A DNA stretch of 51,103 nucleotides from 66-474 sp035249175 (GTDB lineage Bacteria; Pseudomonadota; Gammaproteobacteria; Xanthomonadales; Rhodanobacteraceae), in contig DATFGT010000125.1 in the NCBI GenBank assembly GCA_035249175.1, forward strand, positions 1 through 51,103, written 5' to 3'. The number at the start of each line of letters is the position of its first letter. The stretch's first letter is position 1. This document shows positions 1 to 5,014 of the stretch, one piece after another. A program made the translations under genes and the position numbers. Under the pieces are notes generated by a model, which searched no databases, was not told the origin of the DNA, and was given only the letters and a program-made list of their open reading frames with translations.

Positions 1-2
1 CT

Positions 3-218
3 CGCAAGCAACATCGAGAAGATCAGCGCCTGCAACAACAGCGCATTACCGAATTAACACGAGCCTTCTCCATGGCTGAGCGCGAAGCGAGCCACCAGCG
101 CGGTGTCGCGGAAGCGCTCACATTGAAATTGGGCCGTGGCAGCCGCACGAAAAAGATCCAACGCAAGCGGACAACCAAGACCGCACCTCGCCGTACACGC
201 CCTACTGCCAGCCGATGA
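3..218 (+). CDS. C-terminal end of a coiled-coil, basic-tailed protein (partial, 5' end outside window)
   Basis: An open frame runs from the window edge to a TGA at 216-218, giving 71 residues. The first half is rich in Gln, Glu and Arg with heptad-like spacing, as in a coiled coil. The tail is very basic (Lys, Arg and Thr rich) and could touch DNA. This resembles the C-terminal part of KfrA-type plasmid and island DNA-binding proteins, but the N-terminal domain that would prove it lies outside the window. The stop overlaps an ATG at 215 (ATGA), so the next reading frame may be translationally coupled. The resemblance to KfrA is a weak inference. Confidence 0.45.
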   Translation, partial: RKQHREDQRLQQQRITELTRAFSMAEREASHQRGVAEALTLKLGRGSRTKKIQRKRTTKTAPRRTRPTASR

Positions 219-264
219 CCCTACAATCGCGTCCTATTCCGTTGATCTGCAGCCACCGCAAGTC

Positions 265-810
265 ATGACCTTCAATCGCCTATCGAGCATGCAAACCGTG
301 GCGGATCGGATCGCTGCAACATTCGTGCACAGGCTGTTTCCGAGCATGTGCACGCCGGCGTACCTGGCATGCCCGGATGACGAATGCGCCGATATTTGCC
401 GTACCACGATCGCGAAAGCTGCCAAGAAGAAGCGCGTGAAAACCGAAGTGGTGGATCTCCGGCCAGACCCAGCTGCTCAGCTCGACCAAGTGACAGCACG
501 TTTGCGGGACATCAATGACCGAACGAGTGACGACAAGCAGCCCTGGCCGACGCTGCTGATCCTGGAGGGATTCGACCTGCTGGAAGGCGACAAAAATGAT
601 GCGCCGACGTTTCCGTTCCGATCGAGGTTTCAGTTCGACACGGAACACGTCTGGCTGTTCATGGGGAGAGATCTGCAGCGTCTCCGCAGGATGTTCAGTG
701 ATCGCCGGCTACCGCTCTATCACGCGGCGTCGAACATCACGCTTGAATGGCGGGGCGCCGTCGTAAATCCACTGAAGCGGGCTATATCGAGGCGCTGTGA
801 AACACGCTGA
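265..810 (+). CDS. hypothetical protein of unknown function with a Walker-B-like segment
   Basis: I do not recognise this 181-residue protein. The frame is open from a GTG at 136, but that part overlaps the preceding gene, so the ATG at 265 is preferred. That ATG overlaps the TGA of a 17-codon frame (215-268), which itself overlaps the stop of the upstream gene, so the three frames are chained by ATGA junctions. The middle of the protein has a hydrophobic strand ending in acidic residues (LLILEGFDLLEG), like a Walker B strand. It is followed by a segment rich in Arg, Phe and Leu (VWLFMGRDLQRLRRMF). No Walker A loop is visible, so nucleotide hydrolysis is not supported. The setting is accessory DNA. 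No clear ribosome binding site precedes the ATG. Confidence 0.5.
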   Translation: MTFNRLSSMQTVADRIAATFVHRLFPSMCTPAYLACPDDECADICRTTIAKAAKKKRVKTEVVDLRPDPAAQLDQVTARLRDINDRTSDDKQPWPTLLILEGFDLLEGDKNDAPTFPFRSRFQFDTEHVWLFMGRDLQRLRRMFSDRRLPLYHAASNITLEWRGAVVNPLKRAISRRCETR

Positions 811-1095
811 CTTCGTCATCGAAATTCCAATTTCTTGGCGAGCGGATTCGCTGACAGTGCGTCGATGTCGACTTCAGCGGATGTGGCGCACATAATTCTG
901 CGGGTACGGCTGGACTGGTGCGCTTTTGTCAGTTGATGTTGGAACTGGGCCAAGGTTTTATGCGCAAGTGGGGCATGGTTTTCGCGAAGATGGCCTACAG
1001 ACGTCCGCGGCAGACAGTTGAGACCTTGCTGGTTGAGAACAAGCCGGTGAGGTGCCAGTAGCGGCGTCGAAGTAGCTTGACTATATTTGACACAA
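811..1095. other. 285-bp stretch without a convincing gene, left flank of the direct-repeat cassette
   Basis: Short frames exist on both strands, but none has family features, a good ribosome binding site or typical codon use. A plus-strand frame near 929 begins with a phrase reminiscent of DUF1016 nucleases (LMLELGQGF) but does not continue like that family and stops after about 40 codons. The last 11 bases (1085-1095) read TTGTGTCAAAT on the minus strand. That matches 9 of 11 positions of the XerD half-site of gammaproteobacterial dif (TTATGTTAAAT), and it directly abuts the direct repeat. Confidence 0.4.
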
Positions 1096-1115
1096 TAGGC
1101 ATTTGCATCAATCAA
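1096..1115. repeat. left copy of 20-bp perfect direct repeat (candidate attachment site)
   Basis: The sequence taggcatttgcatcaatcaa occurs here and, identically and in the same orientation, at 2804-2823. The two copies bound a 1.7-kb cassette of short overlapping genes with codon use unlike the chromosome to the right. A pair of direct repeats round a gene cassette is expected of attL and attR, or of recombination between two copies of a site. Confidence 0.7.
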
Positions 1116-2158
1116 AGGGCGCTGGTGTCAAGGCTGGTGCGGCTTCTTTGCGCCAGCGTCGGCACACTCGGCCGCGTCGCCCGTGGTACCTCCCGCCTGA
1201 AGGGTTTCGCGAGCTTCGCGCTGCTTGCCTGTTGAGTCGCAAGGCCTGCGCGTCGGTGCTTGGGTGCAGCGAGCGTACCGTTCGTGCGTGGGACGCCGGC
1301 GCACGCCGGGTCCCGTGGTCGGCGGTCAAGTTGCTTCGGCTGGTCCGTTTGGGTGACTTGGGTGCGCTGCGGCCGGAGTGGCGCGGCTGGTCGATCAGCC
1401 GCGATGGGCTGGTGTCACCGGGGGGCTTCGCGTACAGCCGCGGTGATCTCGGCTGGTGGTCGCTGACGTGCAGGCAGGCCGAGTGCTGGCGGCAGGGTCA
1501 GGAGCGCCGGCGTCAGCGAGGCGGCGGAGCCGCCGTCCCCGAGCCACCCTCGTTGCCCGTCCGGGTCCTGTCGCCCGTTGGCGAGCCTCCGGCAGTCTGC
1601 GTTCGAAGGTCGGGCGCTTCCCTGCCCGCTGCTTTGGGCGTGGGTGTGGTGTCTGGTGGTGGACTTGCGCCGGTGCCGGGGAGCGCCGCGCAGCGGCGCG
1701 ACCCGGCACGGGGCTTGTCTATAACTCAACAAAGTGAACGCGAAACCCAAGAAAGTGAGGCTGGATGCGGCTTACAGCCGATTGACTGTGGGGTCAATAC
1801 GGTGCCACAATGGGGCCACAATGCCGCCACCACGGAACCGCCCCATGCCGATCGAACGGACCAAGGTCAATCTGCGCCTGCCGCCTGCCCTGTACGCCGA
1901 CGCGGTGCGTATCGCCGGCGCGCAGGGAATCAGCCTCAACGCCTTTCTGACCCTCGGCGTTCGCAACTGGGTCAGCTACCAAGGCCGGGGTATGCAGGCC
2001 CCGGCGCGGCCTGCGCCGCCAGCCGTCGAGGCTCCGACTCAACAAGTGGAACGCGGGAAGGTGGGCCGCAACGATCCGTGTCCCTGCGGGAGCGGTCGCA
2101 AGTGGAAGCACTGTCACGGCAAGGGGTAGCCGTGAAGGGGGGCGCCGGCCGTGCGTGA
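1103..2158 (+). CDS. DUF3653 / XafT (VC1465)-like HTH protein; C-terminal extent uncertain
   Basis: Residues of roughly 30 to 135 carry the recognisable part. There is a helix-turn-helix with the phrase CSERTVRAWDAGARRVPW, then a Leu-rich helix, then a GWSISRDGLVSPGG strand and a GDLGWWSLTCRQAECW motif. This order is typical of DUF3653 proteins of filamentous phages and of integrative elements exploiting Xer. The best-known relative is XafT of the Vibrio satellite phage TLC, which activates XerD. Only the first 140 or so residues look coding. After about base 1530 the frame runs through hairpin DNA and across the next gene in another frame, because no stop occurs until 2158. Family members are usually about 100 residues, so the true end is probably lost or frameshifted. 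The TTG start at 1103 lies inside the direct repeat, and a later start is possible. Confidence 0.5.
   Translation: MHQSKGAGVKAGAASLRQRRHTRPRRPWYLPPEGFRELRAACLLSRKACASVLGCSERTVRAWDAGARRVPWSAVKLLRLVRLGDLGALRPEWRGWSISRDGLVSPGGFAYSRGDLGWWSLTCRQAECWRQGQERRRQRGGGAAVPEPPSLPVRVLSPVGEPPAVCVRRSGASLPAALGVGVVSGGGLAPVPGSAAQRRDPARGLSITQQSERETQESEAGCGLQPIDCGVNTVPQWGHNAATTEPPHADRTDQGQSAPAACPVRRRGAYRRRAGNQPQRLSDPRRSQLGQLPRPGYAGPGAACAASRRGSDSTSGTREGGPQRSVSLRERSQVEALSRQGVAVKGGAGRA
1520..1534. repeat. GC-rich palindromic hairpin
   Basis: The arms GGCGGC and GCCGCC surround a three-base loop GGA. The hairpin falls where family similarity of the DUF3653-like protein ends, which fits a non-coding boundary rather than protein sequence. 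Confidence 0.45.
1673..1709. repeat. strong two-step hairpin with tandem G-A mismatches (possible phage origin, packaging or terminator structure)
   Basis: The outer arms GTGCCGGG (1673-1680) and CCCGGCAC (1702-1709) pair perfectly. After an internal loop of GA facing GA, the inner arms GCGCCGC (1683-1689) and GCGGCGC (1693-1699) pair round a three-base loop. Tandem G-A pairs are stable in folded single strands. No run of T follows directly, so a simple Rho-independent terminator is less likely than a structural signal. A role in single-strand replication or packaging is inference. Confidence 0.55.
1781..1811 (+). promoter_or_regulatory. candidate promoter overlapped by a palindromic operator upstream of the RHH gene
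   Basis: ATTGAC (1781-1786) and GTCAAT (1793-1798) form an inverted repeat with a six-base centre. The same bases offer a -35 box TTGACT (1782-1787). An 18-base spacer leads to a weak -10 box CACAAT (1806-1811). A ribbon-helix-helix protein is encoded immediately downstream, so autorepression at this palindrome is plausible. The -10 match is poor and the assignment is tentative. Confidence 0.35.
1845..2129 (+). CDS. ribbon-helix-helix protein with C-terminal SEC-C zinc motif
   Basis: The N-terminal 45 residues look like a ribbon-helix-helix fold. The strand KVNLRLPPALY is followed by a helix (ADAVRIAGAQ), a turn (GISLN) and a second helix (AFLTLGVRNWV). A Pro/Ala-rich linker leads to a C-terminal SEC-C motif, NDPCPCGSGRKWKHCHG, with the expected CxC and CH zinc ligands. 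RHH proteins bind DNA as dimers and often repress their own operon. SEC-C motifs, known from the SecA tail, mediate protein or ribosome contacts. Starts at 1734 (GTG), 1821 (ATG) and 1845 (ATG) share the frame. I chose 1845 because the RHH strand begins there and a GGA-type ribosome binding site lies upstream. The gene is followed within 25 bases by the next short gene. Confidence 0.65.
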   Translation: MPIERTKVNLRLPPALYADAVRIAGAQGISLNAFLTLGVRNWVSYQGRGMQAPARPAPPAVEAPTQQVERGKVGRNDPCPCGSGRKWKHCHGKG

Positions 2159-2282
2159 CCTGGCCCGTCGCCTGCGGGACGCGCTGCGCGTGCCCGACAT
2201 CACGCCGGAGGGCCTCGGCTAGCTGTTGCTGGCCGGTGCCCTCGCGGCGTGGCTGCCCTTCATTGAGGAGTCTATCCGATGA
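2151..2282 (+). pseudogene. small protein gene interrupted by an in-frame TAG after codon 23
   Basis: A GTG at 2151 follows a strong purine-rich ribosome binding site (AAGGGGGG, eight bases upstream). The frame reads 23 codons, meets TAG at 2220-2222, then continues for 19 sense codons to TGA at 2280-2282. The second part is hydrophobic with an acidic end (LLLAGALAAWLPFIEES), like a short membrane or accessory phage protein. Its TGA overlaps the ATG of the next gene (ATGA), as for an intact upstream partner. One base change, CAG to TAG, would explain the interruption. It could be a real nonsense mutation, a suppressed amber codon, or a sequencing error. I do not recognise the family. Confidence 0.4.
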
Positions 2283-2536
2283 GCTTGAAAGACGTTACAG
2301 ACCTGTTGCCGTGCGAGGTCGCGCGCGCCTGCTTCGATCGCGCCTACGCCTTGGCGGTGCGTCATTCCCTGCCGCCGCCGGGGGAGCCCTTCTTCGATCC
2401 CGAAAGCGGCCCCTACTCCGATGCGGAGAGCGTGCTTTCCCTGTTGGTCCCCCAGTTCGAGGTCGAGCTACGCAAGGCCGTGGGCCTTGAGTGCTGCGGC
2501 GTCGATCTTGCGACGTTCGAGGCGGTGCCCGCATGA
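2279..2536 (+). CDS. hypothetical cassette protein, 85 residues
   Basis: The start ATG at 2279 overlaps the stop of the preceding short frame and has a clear ribosome binding site (GAGGAG, eight bases upstream). The product is acidic and soluble, with no membrane segment and no recognised domain. It begins MSLKDVTDLLP and contains a Pro-rich loop (SLPPPGEPFFDPESG). Its stop overlaps the next start by ATGA, so it sits in a tightly coupled set of three small genes. This compact layout is typical of small phage-like elements. I do not recognise the family. Confidence 0.55.
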   Translation: MSLKDVTDLLPCEVARACFDRAYALAVRHSLPPPGEPFFDPESGPYSDAESVLSLLVPQFEVELRKAVGLECCGVDLATFEAVPA

Positions 2537-2775
2537 ACGCGCGGCCGTGGTGGTTCAACAGTGGTGACCGTGGCTGGATCGATTGCGCGGGTGGGCATCG
2601 CGCGGGGCATGGCTGGATGTACAGGGGTCCACATGGTCGCCTCTACTGTCGTGTTTGCGCGTTGCGCGTGCTGGCGGTGCGTTTGCCGCCTGCGCTCGAT
2701 TGGCTGGGCTGGTCGCCCTTCAAACCACGTGTAGAAAATCGGCGGCATAATCGCCTTGCGGGGGTGCGTCGATAA
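2533..2775 (+). CDS. hypothetical cassette protein, 80 residues, possible small metal-binding fold
   Basis: The ATG at 2533 overlaps the TGA of the upstream gene. The product is basic and rich in Trp and Gly (NSGDRGWIDCAGGHRAGHGW). One CxxC pair (YCRVCAL), an upstream Cys and several His residues could bind a metal. No family is recognised. It is the last gene of the cassette and ends 28 bases before the right copy of the direct repeat. The open frame extends upstream to 2491, but overlap coupling favours 2533. Confidence 0.5.
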   Translation: MNARPWWFNSGDRGWIDCAGGHRAGHGWMYRGPHGRLYCRVCALRVLAVRLPPALDWLGWSPFKPRVENRRHNRLAGVRR

Positions 2776-2803
2776 TGGTCCCGAAAATCGCGTTTTGCGA
2801 AAG

Positions 2804-2823
2804 TAGGCATTTGCATCAATCAA
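2804..2823. repeat. right copy of 20-bp perfect direct repeat (candidate attachment site)
   Basis: This copy is identical to 1096-1115. The base before the repeat starts a different flank here (gcgttttgcgaaag), so similarity ends abruptly on the outer side. To the right, about 100 bases of DNA without features separate it from a decayed PRC-barrel gene end. Confidence 0.7.
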
Positions 2824-2920
2824 GGAGCGGCCCACGCCAAGCCTTGATTGGCTCTCTCGCGGCTCTGGGCTATCAATCTGGGCCGCTTCCCCTGCCGATC
2901 CTGGCCTGGATTGCGCAAAG

Positions 2921-3109
2921 TCAGTCCGGCGGAATGATCTGGTGCTCGCGGCCTGCGCTTCCGGCAAAGTGTCGGTCGAACTCACCGACCACGCTGGGAT
3001 TAGCAAGGTTCGACCAGTGATCCGCATCGAAACCGGGTGCAGCCCTGAAGCGTTCCCGGGGAACGTCGAGAACCACGCGTTCCTTTTCCAAATCGACGCG
3101 GAACGCATT
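2921..3109 (-). pseudogene. C-terminal remnant of a PRC-barrel domain protein
   Basis: Read on the minus strand directly after the DUF2945 stop, and in the same frame, 62 sense codons run to a TGA at 2921-2923. They encode KERVVLDVPRERFRAAPGF, then DADHWSNLANP, then a polar tail. PRC-barrel proteins of Proteobacteria end this way, with a Leu-Asp-Val strand, an APGFD turn and a DxHW motif. The first residues (NAFRVDLEKE) fit the middle of the domain, so about the first half or more is missing and no proper start codon is present. The likely history is a deletion that joined this gene's 3' half to the end of the DUF2945 gene. Readthrough of the DUF2945 stop would give a fusion, which I consider unlikely. 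Confidence 0.6.
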
Positions 3110-3352
3110 TCATTCCCGAAGTTTCGTCAGCACCTTGCCGCGGTGCGCGGCGACATGGTCGGTCTTGTCGCTCTTGATCTCGTATTGAGGATCGTCGGGA
3201 CTGGCGCGGTGGGTATGGCCTTTGTAATCGAAGTCGCGGGTGTGGATCTTGGTGATCACGCCGCTGACGTGACCGGCTTCCGAGTTCCACTTGACGTGGT
3301 CGCCGACCTTGAATCGGGCGCTGTCGGTCTTGCGGGTTTTCCTCGCCGGCAT
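3110..3352 (-). CDS. DUF2945 (HVA1/TUDOR-like) domain protein
   Basis: This 80-residue basic protein has the DUF2945 pattern. A FKVGDHVKWNSEAGHVSG strand pair is followed by a VITKIHTRDFDYKGH strand, then an Asp-Asp-Pro-Gln-Tyr segment and a SDKTDHVAAHRG end. The family folds as a small beta-barrel and is often found in stress-related gene neighbourhoods; its biochemical role is not settled. The ATG at 3352 was chosen over a TTG at 3361 and follows a GAGAG ribosome binding site. The gene begins 12 bases after the pgm stop on the same strand, so it probably ends the sugar-phosphate operon. Confidence 0.75.
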   Translation of the reverse strand: MPARKTRKTDSARFKVGDHVKWNSEAGHVSGVITKIHTRDFDYKGHTHRASPDDPQYEIKSDKTDHVAAHRGKVLTKLRE

Positions 3353-3364
3353 GGCTCTCAACGC

Positions 3365-5014
3365 TCAGGCAATCGCCTGGTCCACGACTTGCTGCGCTTC
3401 ATCAAGAATGGATTGCAAATGGTTGCCATCCCTGAAGCTTTCCGCGTAAATCTTGTAGATGTCCTCGGTACCGGACGGACGCGCGGCGAACCAGCCGTGT
3501 TCGGTGACGACCTTGACGCCCCCGATGGAGACCCCGTTGCCCGGCGCCTTGTCGAGCATCCGGACGACCGGACTGCCGGCGAGGTCTTTGAGCTCGAGCT
3601 CGTCAATCGTCAAGCTGGCCAGCTTCTGCCTCTGCTGGTCGGTGGCTGCCGCTTCGACGCGATCGGTGAAGGGGCGCCCGAGTTCGTTTGCGAGCGCGTC
3701 ATAGCATTCGCCGGGATCGCGCCCTGCCCGCGCCGCGATTTCGGCGGACAACAGCGCCGGCACGATGCCATCCTTGTCGGTGGTCCACACGGAGCCGTCG
3801 GTGCGCAGGAACGACGCGCCTGCGCTTTCCTCGCCGCCGAAACCGAGCGAACCGTCGACCAGCCCTGGCGCGAACCATTTGAACCCGACCGGCACTTCAT
3901 ACAACTTGCGCCCGGCTTTCCGGGCCACACGGTCGATCAACGCGGTGCTGACCACGGTCTTGCCGATTGCGACCGACTCCGGCCAATGCTTCCGCTCCCG
4001 GAACAGGAACTCGATCATCACCGCGAGGTAGTGGTTCGACGGCAGCAATCCCGATGAGCGGGTCACCACACCATGCCGGTCGTGGTCGGTGTCGCAGGCA
4101 AACGCGACATCGAACTTGTCCTTCAACGCCAGCAAGCGTTGCATCGCGTACTCGGACGACGGATCCATCCGGATCTTGCCATCCCAGTCAACGGTCATGA
4201 AGGCAAAGCGAGGATCGACTTCTTCGCTGACCACGGTCAAGTCGATTTTGTAACGATCCGCGATGGGCGCCCAGTAGTGCACGCCTGCCCCGCCCAGCGG
4301 ATCGACGGCCAGCTTCAAGCCGGCACTGCGGATCGCATCGAAATCGATCACGCTGCCGAGATCGGAAACGTAGGCCTCGAGATAGTTGTGGGTGCGCGTG
4401 GTCGCCGCCGCACAGGCCTGCGCAAATGGCACGCGCTTGACGCCCCCGAGCCTGTTTTCCAGGTAGTGGTTGGCTTGGTTCTGCACCCACGTGGTGATTT
4501 CCGTACCAGCCGGTCCGCCGTTCACCGGGTTGTACTTGAAGCCACCATTGTCGGGCGGATTGTGCGATGGCGTGATCACGATGCCATCGGCGAGCCCCGC
4601 TTCGCGCCCGCGGTTGTGCACCAGGATCGCATGCGAGATCGCGGGCGTCGGAGTGAACTCGCCGCCCTTCGAAGTCATCACCTCGATGCGGTTGGCGCCC
4701 AGAACCTTGAGTGCGGATTTGAATGCAGGCTTCGACAACGCATGTGTGTCGAAGCCGATGAACAGTGGCCCGGTGATCGATTCCTTCGCCCGGTAATCGC
4801 AGATGGCCTGCGTGATCGCGAGGATGTGCCATTCGTTGAAACTGCCGTCCAGCGACGAGCCGCGATGTCCAGAGGTACCGAATGCGACGCGTTGTTCCGG
4901 GTTCGAGGCATCCGGACGTATATCCACATAGGCTGCCAAAAGCTTGTCGATATCGACGAGGCTGCCCTTCGGTGCAGGTTTGCCCGCGAGCGGACTGATC
5001 TTCTCGCCACTCAT
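3365..5014 (-). CDS. pgm: phosphoglucomutase (alpha-D-glucose phosphate specific)
   Basis: The enzyme interconverts glucose-1-phosphate and glucose-6-phosphate in the cytoplasm. The 549 residues match the length of E. coli Pgm. The catalytic phosphoserine lies in TPSHNPP (Ser150). The Mg-binding loop is DTDHDRHG (308-315), the sugar-binding loop GGEESAG (393-399) and the phosphate-binding loop RPSGTE (512-517). The start ATG overlaps the pgi stop (ATGA), so translation is coupled. In this operon it would link glucose-1-phosphate released by the upstream GH94 phosphorylase to Pgi and Zwf. The same reaction in reverse supplies glucose-1-phosphate for surface sugars and osmoregulated glucans. 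Confidence 0.96.
   Translation of the reverse strand: MSGEKISPLAGKPAPKGSLVDIDKLLAAYVDIRPDASNPEQRVAFGTSGHRGSSLDGSFNEWHILAITQAICDYRAKESITGPLFIGFDTHALSKPAFKSALKVLGANRIEVMTSKGGEFTPTPAISHAILVHNRGREAGLADGIVITPSHNPPDNGGFKYNPVNGGPAGTEITTWVQNQANHYLENRLGGVKRVPFAQACAAATTRTHNYLEAYVSDLGSVIDFDAIRSAGLKLAVDPLGGAGVHYWAPIADRYKIDLTVVSEEVDPRFAFMTVDWDGKIRMDPSSEYAMQRLLALKDKFDVAFACDTDHDRHGVVTRSSGLLPSNHYLAVMIEFLFRERKHWPESVAIGKTVVSTALIDRVARKAGRKLYEVPVGFKWFAPGLVDGSLGFGGEESAGASFLRTDGSVWTTDKDGIVPALLSAEIAARAGRDPGECYDALANELGRPFTDRVEAAATDQQRQKLASLTIDELELKDLAGSPVVRMLDKAPGNGVSIGGVKVVTEHGWFAARPSGTEDIYKIYAESFRDGNHLQSILDEAQQVVDQAIA

Noticed and set aside
929..1060. Possible DUF1016 (PDDEXK nuclease) fragment suggested by LMLELGQGF
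   Set aside because: The similarity stops after nine residues; the conserved downstream strands and catalytic residues of that family are absent in all frames.
1085..1112. Calling the left repeat a chromosomal dif site
   Set aside because: Only the XerD half matches (9 of 11). The XerC half and central region do not match gammaproteobacterial dif, and the right copy lacks the XerD match. It is kept only as a hint.
816..1115. Minus-strand frame of 99 codons covering the left direct repeat
   Set aside because: It has no domain, no ribosome binding site and unusual composition. It shares the residues IDANAY with another minus frame at 2.8 kb only because both cross the 20-bp repeat.
2413..3108. 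Minus-strand frame of 231 codons across the right repeat
   Set aside because: It overlaps the plus-strand cassette genes and runs in a different frame from the PRC-barrel remnant, which has clear family similarity.
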